From assembly GCA_002842205.1 (NCBI GenBank), contig PHCI01000001.1:124001-188000 (forward strand): a DNA stretch of 64,000 nucleotides, read 5' to 3'. Position 1 is the first letter of the stretch, and each line of letters begins with the position of its first letter. The notes under the pieces are model-generated. The model saw only the letters and a program-made list of their open reading frames with translations. It made no database searches and was not told the DNA's origin. A program made the position numbers and the translations under genes. Of this stretch, positions 51,232 to 59,414 are shown piece by piece. The stretch is from Betaproteobacteria bacterium HGW-Betaproteobacteria-3 (GTDB lineage Bacteria > Pseudomonadota > Gammaproteobacteria > Burkholderiales > Burkholderiaceae_C).

Positions 51232-51547
51232 CGTCAGCACTGCATCGCCGACGGCCTCGAAGGCGCCACCCGCTTTGCCGCGGGCAGCGGGCGGCATGGG
51301 AAGTTTTGAGGAATTTCAAGCTTTTTTGGGCTTTAGCCCCTGTCAAATGGCGATAGTTTGCTATGAATAGAGAAGTATTCCTGCTCCCCTTCATTCGCCG
51401 CACGTCACCGTCCCTTTGAGGATGGACGGGGCCACCGGCTCCGCTGTAGAACACGAAACGGCTGCCCGCCACAGCGCATGGGGGTGCGGTGGCACCCGCG
51501 TGAGCGCGCTTCATTGCACGCGCAGTGCGCAACGCACAACGGCACCA
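51232..51547. other. Gap after the DUF5615 gene
   Basis: The first 137 bases are the second copy of the direct duplication (51235-51368), including the dispersed repeat at 51334-51364. Bases 51369-51547 show no gene that I can support. Confidence 0.7.
51235..51368. repeat. 134-bp direct duplication, copy 2
   Basis: A near-identical copy of 50433-50566. It begins just after the DUF5615 stop codon, within ACGTCAGCACTG. It includes a fragment of the hydratase 3' end that is not in a usable frame here. Confidence 0.9.
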
Positions 51548-51641
51548 ATGCGGCGAATACGCAGGGTTATCCCCGCATGAAATGCGGCGAATAGCTTGCG
51601 CATGCGGCGAATGCGCCCCATAATCTCCGCATGAATAGCGG
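51548..51641. promoter_or_regulatory. Repeated sites (ATGCGGCGAAT) upstream of the Fic gene
   Basis: ATGCGGCGAAT occurs at 51548-51558, 51582-51592 and 51602-51612. A perfect palindrome CCGCAT-GAA-ATGCGG covers 51573-51587. GCGCAT...ATGCGC flanks the third copy. An imperfect version, CCGCATGAATAGCGG (51627-51641), overlaps the Fic start codon. This clustering suggests operator sites for autorepression. Confidence 0.7.
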
Positions 51642-52764
51642 CGATTACACCTACATCTGGCAGGCCAGCGACTGGCCCGCCTGGCGCTTTGATCTGGCGG
51701 CCCTGGCCCAGCCCTTGGCCGATGTCAGCCGCGCCCAGGGGCTGTTGCTGGGGCGGCTGGCCGATATCGGCATGGCGCTGCGCGACCAGGCCAGCCTGTC
51801 GGTGCTGACCGAGGACGTCGTCAAGACCAGCGAGATCGAGGGCGAGCCACTCAACGTCGCGTCCGTGCGCTCGTCCATCGCCCGCCGCCTGGGCGTCGAC
51901 ATCGGCGCGCTGGCCCCGGTGGACCGGCATGTCGAAGGCGTGGTCGAGATGGTGCTCGACGCCACCGCCCACTGCAACGCCCCGCTGACCCGGGCGCGCT
52001 TGTTCGGTTGGCACGCCGCGCTCTTTCCCACCGGCTATTCAGGGTTGATCCGGATCAACGTGGGCGGCTGGCGTGACGATGCGACCGGGCCGATGCAGGT
52101 GGTCTCGGGCCCGCATGGTCGCCAGCGGGTGCATTTCGAGGCACCGCCGGCCGACCGGCTGCAGTCCGAGACCGATCGCTTCCTGGCCTGGGCCAACAGC
52201 GCGTCGAACGATCCGCCGCTGATCAAGGCCGGGCTGGCGCACTTGTGGCTTGTCACCCTGCATCCGTTCGACGATGGCAATGGCCGCATCGCGCGCGCCG
52301 TGGGCGACCTGTTCCTGGCCCGTGCTGATGGCAGCCCCCAGCGCTTCTACAGCCTGTCGGCGCAGATCCAGCGCGAGCGCAAGGCGTATTACGACATTCT
52401 GGAGCGCACCCAAAAGGCATCGTTGGACGTTACCGAGTGGCTTGCCTGGTTTCTCGCGACGCTGCATCGCGCGGTCGACCAGGCGCAGCACACGCAGGGC
52501 GCCGTGCTGCTCAAGTCGCGGTTCTGGCAGCGCTGGGCCGCACCCGCTTCAGCGCCACTGAACGAGCGGCAGGTGAAGCTGGTCAACCGGCTGCTCGATG
52601 GCTTCGAGGGCAAACTCACCAGCAGCAAATGGGGGCGAATAGCCAAGTGCTCACCGGACACGGCGCTGCGCGACATCACCGATTTGCTCGCGCGCGGCGT
52701 ATTGCGCAAGTCCGATGCGGGTGGGCGCAGCACCAGCTATGTGCTGAACGATCCTTCGCCATGA
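51631..52764 (+). CDS. Fic-family AMP-transferase with N-terminal DUF4172 domain
   Basis: A 377-residue Fic protein. The inhibitory helix motif TSEIEG (residues 66-71) lies N-terminal to the core, as in self-inhibited class II Fic. The core has HPFDDGNGR (211-219; His211 is catalytic), preceded by LAHLWLVTLH and followed by IARAVGDLFLARAD. The C-terminal winged-helix-like tail (KWGRIAKCSPDTALRDITDL) could bind DNA. It probably AMPylates a protein; target unknown. ATG 51631 lies within the last repeat-type site. Confidence 0.9.
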   Translation: MNSGDYTYIWQASDWPAWRFDLAALAQPLADVSRAQGLLLGRLADIGMALRDQASLSVLTEDVVKTSEIEGEPLNVASVRSSIARRLGVDIGALAPVDRHVEGVVEMVLDATAHCNAPLTRARLFGWHAALFPTGYSGLIRINVGGWRDDATGPMQVVSGPHGRQRVHFEAPPADRLQSETDRFLAWANSASNDPPLIKAGLAHLWLVTLHPFDDGNGRIARAVGDLFLARADGSPQRFYSLSAQIQRERKAYYDILERTQKASLDVTEWLAWFLATLHRAVDQAQHTQGAVLLKSRFWQRWAAPASAPLNERQVKLVNRLLDGFEGKLTSSKWGRIAKCSPDTALRDITDLLARGVLRKSDAGGRSTSYVLNDPSP

Positions 52765-52825
52765 CAGGGGCAGGGAGTGATGGCGAACCTTCGTCGCCGG
52801 GAGCCGCCCGCCCGCGCGTCTTCGA

Positions 52826-52885
52826 CCCTCACGCCCTCACGCCCTCACGCCCTCACCCCTCACCCCTCACCCCTCACCCCTCACC
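52826..52885 (-). repeat. CCCTCAC tandem tract overlapping the YciA-like stop codon
   Basis: Four CCCTCAC-based 8-mers followed by four 7-mers read on the minus strand as GGTGAGGGGTGAGGGG repeats with G runs of three to four. It overlaps the last codons and stop of the thioesterase gene (ends 52867) and could form G-quadruplexes in the minus-strand transcript or DNA. Confidence 0.8.
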
Positions 52886-53310
52886 ACCGCCCGCGGCTTG
52901 CCGTTGTCGTCAATCGCCACATAGGTCAGCGACGCCTCGGTGACCTTGATGTATTGCCCCTGGGCGCGGAAGCGTTCGGCGTAGACCTCCACCTGCACGG
53001 TGATGGAGGTGTTGCCGATGCGGGTGAGGCTGGCAAAGAAGCTCAGGATGTCGCCCACGCGCACCGGCTGTTTGAAGATGAACTGGTTGACGGCCACGGT
53101 GGCCATGCGGCCGTTGACGTAGCGCGCGGGCACCACCGAGCCGGCCAGGTCCACCTGCGCCATGACCCAACCGCCGAAGATGTCGCCGTTGGCGTTGCAG
53201 TCGGCCGGCATCGGGATGACCTTGAGCACCAGTTCCTTGTCGGTGGGCAGGGCCACGCTGGCGGTGGCGGGCGGGGTCGGGGGGGTGGCGGGGCTTGATT
53301 CGGTGGACAT
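52867..53310 (-). CDS. yciA: YciA-like acyl-CoA thioesterase
   Basis: A 147-residue hotdog thioesterase. It has NGDIFGGWVMAQVDLAGSVV (about residues 40-59, the catalytic Asn/Asp region), NQFIFKQPVRVGDILSFFAS and TVQVEVYAERFRAQGQYIKV. YciA enzymes hydrolyse a wide range of acyl-CoAs. The last codons lie in a simple repeat (VVRGEG). ATG 53310 was chosen over the in-frame GTG two codons upstream. It is divergent from the Atm1-type exporter. Confidence 0.9.
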   Translation of the reverse strand: MSTESSPATPPTPPATASVALPTDKELVLKVIPMPADCNANGDIFGGWVMAQVDLAGSVVPARYVNGRMATVAVNQFIFKQPVRVGDILSFFASLTRIGNTSITVQVEVYAERFRAQGQYIKVTEASLTYVAIDDNGKPRAVVRGEG

Positions 53311-53350
53311 GGGCACAATCTCGGTGATTCAACCGTTGTGATTGTCCCCC

Positions 53351-55207
53351 ATGCGCGCCCACGGCGAAGCCAGTTCTTCCTCCCTTTCCGCCCATCACCC
53401 CCTGCCGGGCGCCGCCGATGCCCGCGTGCCGGCGCGCCCGCCCGGCTCTGACTGGGCCACGCTGCGCCGGCTGTTCCCCTACCTGTGGCGCTACAAGTGG
53501 CGGGCGCTGGCGGCGCTGGCCTTCATGCTGGGCGCCAAGCTGGCCAACGTGGGCGTGCCGCTGCTGCTGAAAAACCTGGTGGATTCGCTGTCGTTCAAGC
53601 CGGGCGACCCGGCCACGGTGCTGGTGGTGCCGGTGGCGCTGCTGGTGGCCTATGGCCTGCTGCGTCTGTCCACCTCGCTGTTCACCGAACTGCGCGAGCT
53701 GGTGTTCTCCAAGGCCACGCAGGGCGCGGCGCGCAGCATCGCGCTGGAGACGTTCGAGCACCTGCACGCTTTGAGCCTGCGCTTTCACCTGGAGCGCCAG
53801 ACCGGCGGCATGACGCGCGACATCGAGCGCGGGGTGCGCGGCATCGAGTCGCTGATTTCGTTCTCGCTCTACAGCATCGTGCCCACGCTGATCGAGGTCA
53901 CGCTGGTGCTGAGCATTCTGGCGGTCAAGTTCGACATCTGGTTTGCCTGGATCACCATTGCCGCGCTGGTGGTGTACATCACCTTCACCGTGGGCGTGAC
54001 CGAATGGCGCACGCAGTTCCGCAAGCAGGCCAATGCGTTCGATTCGGCGGCGCACACCAAGGCGGTGGACTCGCTGCTCAACTACGAGACCGTCAAATAC
54101 TTCAACAACGAAGGTTTCGAGGCCCGCCGCTACGACGAAAGCCTGGCCCAGTTGCGCAGCGCCCGCCTCAAGAGCCAGACCACGCTGTCCCTGCTCAACA
54201 CCGGGCAGCAGCTGGTGATTGCCGTGGGCCTGGTGGCCATGCTGTGGCGCGCCACGCAGGGCGTGGTCGATGGCCGCATGACGCTGGGCGATCTGGTGAT
54301 GGTCAACGCGTTCATGATCCAGCTCTACATTCCGCTCAATTTTCTGGGGGTGATTTACCGTGAGATCAAGCAGAACCTGACCGATCTGGAGAAGATGTTC
54401 TCGCTCATGGAACGCGAGCGCGAAATCGCCGACCCGCCGGGCGCGCCGCCGCTGCATCGGGCGGGCACGCCCACGGTGCGGTTTGAGGCGGTGGGCTTTG
54501 CCTATGACGTGGGCGCGGCCGGGCGCCCGATCTTGCAAGGCGTGGACTTTGAAATCCCCGCGGGCAAGACGGTGGCGGTGGTGGGGCCGTCGGGCGCGGG
54601 AAAATCGACGCTGGCGCGGCTGCTGTTCCGGTTTTACGACGTGCAGCAGGGGCGCATCCTGATCGACGGGCAGGACATCCGCACCGTCACCCAGGCCAGC
54701 GTGCGCCAGGCCATTGGCATCGTGCCGCAAGACACGGTGCTGTTCAACGACACGGTCGAATACAACATTGCCTACGGCCGCCCCGGCGCCAGCCACGCCG
54801 AGGTGGAAGAGGCGGCGCGGGCCGCGCGCATCCACGACTTCATTGCCTCGACACCACAGGGCTACGCGGCCATGGTGGGCGAGCGCGGGCTCAAGCTCTC
54901 GGGCGGCGAAAAGCAGCGCGTGGCCATTGCCCGCACGCTGCTCAAAAACCCGCCGATCCTGATCTTCGACGAAGCCACTTCGGCGCTCGACAGCGCCAAC
55001 GAGCGCGCCATCCAGGCCGAGCTGCGCGCCGCCGCGCAGAACAAGACCACGCTGGTCATCGCGCACCGGTTGTCCACGGTGGTGGACGCGCATGAAATCC
55101 TGGTGATGGACGGCGGCGCCATCATTGAGCGCGGCACCCACGCCACGCTGCTGGCCCGCCAGGGCCGCTATGCCGCGATGTGGGCCCTGCAGCAAAATTC
55201 TGAATGA
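53351..55207 (+). CDS. Atm1-type ABC exporter (heavy-metal/Fe-S-type)
   Basis: A 618-residue half-transporter with six TM segments (about 40-330) and the ATPase domain. Atm1-family marks are FHLERQTGGMTRDIERGVRG, YFNNEGFEARRYDESLAQLR, Walker A GPSGAGKST (about 415), signature KLSGGEKQRVAIARTLLKNP and Walker B ILIFDEATSALDSANE. Family members export glutathione-conjugated metals or Fe-S precursors. ATG 53351 was preferred over TTG 53342. Confidence 0.93.
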   Translation: MRAHGEASSSSLSAHHPLPGAADARVPARPPGSDWATLRRLFPYLWRYKWRALAALAFMLGAKLANVGVPLLLKNLVDSLSFKPGDPATVLVVPVALLVAYGLLRLSTSLFTELRELVFSKATQGAARSIALETFEHLHALSLRFHLERQTGGMTRDIERGVRGIESLISFSLYSIVPTLIEVTLVLSILAVKFDIWFAWITIAALVVYITFTVGVTEWRTQFRKQANAFDSAAHTKAVDSLLNYETVKYFNNEGFEARRYDESLAQLRSARLKSQTTLSLLNTGQQLVIAVGLVAMLWRATQGVVDGRMTLGDLVMVNAFMIQLYIPLNFLGVIYREIKQNLTDLEKMFSLMEREREIADPPGAPPLHRAGTPTVRFEAVGFAYDVGAAGRPILQGVDFEIPAGKTVAVVGPSGAGKSTLARLLFRFYDVQQGRILIDGQDIRTVTQASVRQAIGIVPQDTVLFNDTVEYNIAYGRPGASHAEVEEAARAARIHDFIASTPQGYAAMVGERGLKLSGGEKQRVAIARTLLKNPPILIFDEATSALDSANERAIQAELRAAAQNKTTLVIAHRLSTVVDAHEILVMDGGAIIERGTHATLLARQGRYAAMWALQQNSE

Positions 55208-55217
55208 AATTGGCCTT

Positions 55218-55248
55218 TAGCCCCCGTCAAATGGACATAGTTTGCTAC
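55218..55248 (+). repeat. Dispersed repeat copy after the Atm1-type gene
   Basis: TAGCCCCCGTCAAATGGACA and on to TTTGCTAC. It matches 50532-50562 with few differences and lies ten bases after the stop codon, in a 99-bp gap (55208-55306) with AT-rich TTTAATAGTAGTAAATA. Confidence 0.8.
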
Positions 55249-55306
55249 TTTAATAGTAGTAAATACCGGGCTTGAACAGCGCACCAGGCCCGGGCCCGTG
55301 GGGCGC

Positions 55307-57373
55307 TCAGGGCAGCTCGGTGCTGGGGTCGGGCAGGCTGGTGTCGCGCGGCCCCACGGTGCCCAGCCGGGCCTTGAGCGACTGCGGCTGGCCGCTGATC
55401 AGCGCGGCGTAGCTGGTGGTGTTGGCCAGCACTTTCTTCACGTAGTCGCGTGTTTCGGAGAACGGCACGTTCTCGGCCCAGATGGCGGCCTCCATGGGCG
55501 GCCCGTTGCGCCAGGCGCGTGGGCGGCTGGGCCCAGCGTTGTAGGCGGCGGCGGCCAGCGCCATCGAGCCTTCAAAGTCGTCGAGCACCAGCTTGAGGTA
55601 GCCGGTGCCGATGGCGATGTTGGTGTCGCGGTCGGTGAGCTGGCTGGTGGTAAAGCCCGTCAGGCCGATCTTGCGGGCCGTCCAGCGCGCGGTGGCGGGC
55701 ATGACCTGCATCAGCCCCGAGGCCCCCACGCCCGAGCGCGCGTCCATGACAAAGCGGCTTTCCTGGCGGATCAGGCCGTACACATAGGCCGGGTCGAGGC
55801 CGATCTCGCGGCTGCGCTGCAGCACGGCGTCGCGAAACGGCATGGGAAAGCGCTGGCTCACATCGGTGAACGCCTTGGTGCGCTCGCTGGTGTTGATGCA
55901 GCGGTCCCACACCTGGTGCTGGCAGGCCAGTTCGGCTGCGGCCAGCAGTTCACGGTCGTTCATGCCGCCTCGGGTGTGCAGGTTGGTGTGGTAGTTCCAC
56001 TCGCGCACGCCCTCGGGGCGCACGCCCAGCGCGATGGCCGCCAGCGCGCGGGCCAGGCCGGGGTTGCGCTGCGCGGCCTCCATCTCTTGCGCGGTGGGCG
56101 GTGCGGGGCGCGGCGGCACGGTCACGCGCTGGCCCAGTTCTTCCAGTGCCAATTGTTCGTAAAAGCCGCGGCCGGAGGCGATCGACTCCAGCCATTGCCG
56201 CACCTGCAGCACTTCGGGCTTGGGCGGGGGCGCGAGTGGCGCGGGCATGGCCGTCGAGGCCGGTACGGCAGCCGGGGCTGGCGCTGCGGCAGGGGCGGGC
56301 GGCGCCGCCACGGCCGCACGGTCGGCGGGTGCCATCGCGGCCATCAGGGCGCGGGCTTTCCAGTACACCCAGGCCGGGTCGTCCTGCGCCTTGTCGCTCA
56401 TGGCGTCCACGGCGGCGGCCACGGTGGCCCATCGGCCCAGGCGCAGCGCCGCGCGCACCTTCCAGGCCAGCATGTCGTCGGTCAGGTCGGCGTTGCGCTG
56501 CACGCGGCTGAAGTAATCCACCGCCAGCGGCGACAACCGTGTGGCGGCCTGTTTGCCGATCACGCCCCAGCCCCAGTTGCGCTCTTCGGCGGTGAGTTGA
56601 AAGCCCCATTTGTTTTCCAGCAACTGCGCGGCGGCGTCGGGGTCGGAGGTGGCCAGCTTGATCACGGCCAGCAGCACCAGCTCCTTGCGCACCTTGCGCA
56701 CGGCGCTGAATTTGGTGGTGAGAAATTGGGTCGGTTTGTCGTTGAGCTCGGCCAGCAGCGGCAGCGCCTCGGGCGACACGATGGTCACCACCTCGCGCGC
56801 CAGTTTCGGGCGGTTGGCTTCCACCGCCAGGCGGGCCTTGCGCCAGATGTCGATCTCGGCGATCTTGCGGTCGGCAAAAAAACGGTCGGCGGCGAAGGTG
56901 CAGCCGTCGTCGCCATTGCGCTGGCTGTGCCAGTTGCGCAGCACCTCGGCCGCGCCGTCGGCGTTGCCGCGGATGTGCTCCACCGCCAAGGCGTAGCAAC
57001 GCACCTCGCGGTCGTCGTTCATGCGGAATTTGGGGTATTCGGCGGCAAAGGCCTCCCAGTCGCGGCGCTGGCCCAGCAGCAGCAGCCAGTCGTTGCGCAG
57101 CCGGTCTTCCTGGTAGGTGCCGGCGTAGCGGGTGAGAAAGTCCTGCACCGCCTGCGGCGAGGCTTCGTCCAGCCGGGCCTTGAGCGCCCAGTAGGCGGCC
57201 CAGGGTTCGAGCACATGGCCACGGGCCTGGGGCAGCAGCGCGGCCAGACGGGGGGCGTCGTTTTTGGCAAATGCCTTGCTCATTTCGACGATGACGTCGT
57301 CGCCCCGGGACTGGGCTTGCGTGCCGGACGACAGCACGAGTGCGATCAATGTCAGAATGAGGCGTAACTGCAT
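55307..57373 (-). CDS. slt: Soluble lytic murein transglycosylase
   Basis: A 688-residue exported enzyme. Signal peptide MQLRLILTLIALVLSSGTQA is followed by a long alpha-superhelical U domain of about 480 residues. The SLT catalytic domain near residues 520-640 has IRQESRFVMDARSGVGASGL (Glu about 537) and MQVMPATARWTARKIG, then NIAIGTGYLKLVLDDF and AAYNAGPSRPRAW. It cuts peptidoglycan with 1,6-anhydro ends. A Pro/Ala-rich stretch (PAPAAAPAPAAVPASTAMPA, about 360) sits in the linker. ATG 57373 is ten bases from the divergent start. Confidence 0.93.
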   Translation of the reverse strand: MQLRLILTLIALVLSSGTQAQSRGDDVIVEMSKAFAKNDAPRLAALLPQARGHVLEPWAAYWALKARLDEASPQAVQDFLTRYAGTYQEDRLRNDWLLLLGQRRDWEAFAAEYPKFRMNDDREVRCYALAVEHIRGNADGAAEVLRNWHSQRNGDDGCTFAADRFFADRKIAEIDIWRKARLAVEANRPKLAREVVTIVSPEALPLLAELNDKPTQFLTTKFSAVRKVRKELVLLAVIKLATSDPDAAAQLLENKWGFQLTAEERNWGWGVIGKQAATRLSPLAVDYFSRVQRNADLTDDMLAWKVRAALRLGRWATVAAAVDAMSDKAQDDPAWVYWKARALMAAMAPADRAAVAAPPAPAAAPAPAAVPASTAMPAPLAPPPKPEVLQVRQWLESIASGRGFYEQLALEELGQRVTVPPRPAPPTAQEMEAAQRNPGLARALAAIALGVRPEGVREWNYHTNLHTRGGMNDRELLAAAELACQHQVWDRCINTSERTKAFTDVSQRFPMPFRDAVLQRSREIGLDPAYVYGLIRQESRFVMDARSGVGASGLMQVMPATARWTARKIGLTGFTTSQLTDRDTNIAIGTGYLKLVLDDFEGSMALAAAAYNAGPSRPRAWRNGPPMEAAIWAENVPFSETRDYVKKVLANTTSYAALISGQPQSLKARLGTVGPRDTSLPDPSTELP

Positions 57374-57383
57374 CTTGGGGATT

Positions 57384-57968
57384 ATGGATAAAAGCCAGGA
57401 AAAGAAGGCCTTGCGAAAAGCCCTTGTTGAGCAACGGTTGAACCTGCCCGATCGCCTACAGCGCGCCGATTTATTGCAGCAGGTCATGCGGATCTGGCTG
57501 GTGGGCCGCCCGGACACGGTGATCGGCGCCTATTGGCCGATCAAGGGCGAGTTCGACCCGCTGCCCGCGCTGCACCGCTGGAAGGAAGACGGCGAGCTGA
57601 TGGACGAGCCGCAACTGCGCCGCATCGGCCTGCCGCGGGTGGACAAGCTGCACCGCACGCTGACCTTCCACGTCTGGTACCCCGGCTGCGACATGGAAGA
57701 AGACGCCTATGGCATTCCCAAGCCCAAGGACACCGAGGTGATCGTGCCCACGCTGCTGTTCGTGCCCTGTGTGGGCTACGGCACGGGCGGCTACCGGCTG
57801 GGCTATGGCGGCGGCTTTTACGACCGCACCCTGGCCGCGCTGCAGCCGCGGCCGTTCACCATCGGCCTGGGCTACACCCACGGCTTCATCGACGACTTCG
57901 AGCCCGAACCGCACGACGTGCCGCTGGACGCCATCCTCAACGACAACGGGGTGGTCTGGCCGCTTTGA
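57384..57968 (+). CDS. 5-formyltetrahydrofolate cyclo-ligase
   Basis: A 194-residue enzyme that converts 5-formyl-THF to 5,10-methenyl-THF using ATP. It has EKKALRKALVEQRLNLPDR at the N-terminus, IGAYWPIKGEFDPLPALHRW (about 46-65), and the family signature VPCVGYGTGGYRLGYGGGFY (about 129-148, GYGGGFYDR). ATG 57384 gives normal length. Its start is ten bases from that of slt, so promoters must lie inside the coding parts of the pair. Confidence 0.92.
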   Translation: MDKSQEKKALRKALVEQRLNLPDRLQRADLLQQVMRIWLVGRPDTVIGAYWPIKGEFDPLPALHRWKEDGELMDEPQLRRIGLPRVDKLHRTLTFHVWYPGCDMEEDAYGIPKPKDTEVIVPTLLFVPCVGYGTGGYRLGYGGGFYDRTLAALQPRPFTIGLGYTHGFIDDFEPEPHDVPLDAILNDNGVVWPL

Positions 57969-58115
57969 GGGGCTTGTGCTGGGGCATGACCGTTTTGTGA
58001 CAGGGGTTTGACTTTCGTCAAGCCCGGCGCGGCGGCGGGCGTGCACAGTGGGCGGGTGAGATGCCCCGCGCTGTTGTGGTGCAGCCTCAGCCCCAGCCCA
58101 AGGAGACCCTGCACG

Positions 58116-59384
58116 ATGGCCGCCACACCGCCTGTCCGCAATACGACCCGCCGCGGGGGCGCCGCCCCGCCTTCCAAGACGCCTGCCAAAGCGCCTGCCA
58201 AAGCGCCTTCCAGAATTTTGCCCAAAGTTTCGCCCAAAGCGCGTTCCGGCGGGCGCGAACCGGTCCGCAGCGCGTCGCGCGGCGATACCGCGCCGTCCAC
58301 CCGCGCCCGCGCGCTGGAGGCGTTTGTGGTGTCCGAGGCCACCCAGGCCGCGCAGAGCCAGGCAGTGGCGGCCGCGCTTTCCCTTTTGCCGCAGTCCGAC
58401 ACCCCGGCCGGGCGCGCCCAATCGCTGCGAGCCCTGCTTGACGGCGCGTCGGCCGACGACCGGCGCGTCCTGCGCGCCGCCCTGACGGCGCCGCAGTCGG
58501 ATGCGGACGACGCCATGGGTGTCGGTGGCGCCACCGATCCCGGCACCTCCGGCCAGAACCCCGACGAAGCGCTGGCGGCCGGTTGGCGTGATGGCGGTTA
58601 CCCCTACAAAAACCTGTTGCGCCGCAGCGCCTACGAGAAGGAGAAATTCCGTCTGCAGGTCGAGTTGCTCAAGCTGCAGGCCTGGGTCAAGGAAACCGGC
58701 CAGCGCGTGATCATCCTCTTTGAGGGGCGCGATGCCGCTGGCAAGGGGGGTGCCATCAAGCGCTTCATGGAGCACCTCAACCCGCGCGGTGCGCGCGTGG
58801 TGGCACTTGAAAAACCCACGCCCACGGAGTTGGGGCAGTGGTATTTCCAGCGCTATGTGCAGCACCTGCCCACCCGTGGCGAGATCGTGCTGATGGACCG
58901 CAGCTGGTACAACCGCGCGGGGGTGGAGCGCGTCATGGGGTTTTGCTCGCCCGACGAGTACGCCGAATTCATGCGCCAGACGCCCGAGTTCGAGCGGCAC
59001 CTGGTGCGCAGTGGCGTGCACCTGATCAAGTTCTGGTTTAGCGTGAGCCGCAAGGAGCAGCGCCGCCGGTTCAAGGAACGCGAAGCGCATCCGCTCAAGC
59101 AGTGGAAGCTCAGCCCCATCGACATGGCGTCGCTGGACAAGTGGGACGACTACACCCGCGCCAAAGAGGCCATGTTTTTCGACACCGACACCGCCGATTC
59201 ACCCTGGACCGTGATCAAGAGCGACTGCAAAAAACGCGCCCGCCTGAATGCCATGCGCTATGTGCTGCACAAGCTGCCCTACACCAGCAAGAGTCTGGAA
59301 CAAGTCGGCAAGCTCGACCCGCTGATCGTCGGGCGCGCGCACGTGGTGTACGAGCGGGGCGAGAAGGCCGGCGCAATTCTGTAG
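58116..59384 (+). CDS. ppk2: Polyphosphate kinase 2 (PPK2)
   Basis: A 422-residue PPK2. A basic Ala/Pro/Lys-rich N-terminal extension of about 150 residues precedes the kinase domain. The P-loop is EGRDAAGKGGAIKRFMEHLN (about 201-220), the lid region has RSWYNRAGVERVMGFCSPDE, and SRKEQRRRFKEREAHPLKQW follows. It exchanges phosphate between polyphosphate and nucleoside diphosphates. A strong ribosome site (AAGGAGA, 58100-58106) supports ATG 58116. Confidence 0.93.
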   Translation: MAATPPVRNTTRRGGAAPPSKTPAKAPAKAPSRILPKVSPKARSGGREPVRSASRGDTAPSTRARALEAFVVSEATQAAQSQAVAAALSLLPQSDTPAGRAQSLRALLDGASADDRRVLRAALTAPQSDADDAMGVGGATDPGTSGQNPDEALAAGWRDGGYPYKNLLRRSAYEKEKFRLQVELLKLQAWVKETGQRVIILFEGRDAAGKGGAIKRFMEHLNPRGARVVALEKPTPTELGQWYFQRYVQHLPTRGEIVLMDRSWYNRAGVERVMGFCSPDEYAEFMRQTPEFERHLVRSGVHLIKFWFSVSRKEQRRRFKEREAHPLKQWKLSPIDMASLDKWDDYTRAKEAMFFDTDTADSPWTVIKSDCKKRARLNAMRYVLHKLPYTSKSLEQVGKLDPLIVGRAHVVYERGEKAGAIL

Positions 59385-59414
59385 GCCTGTGTTGGCGCGA
59401 GCGGCGCCACCCCG

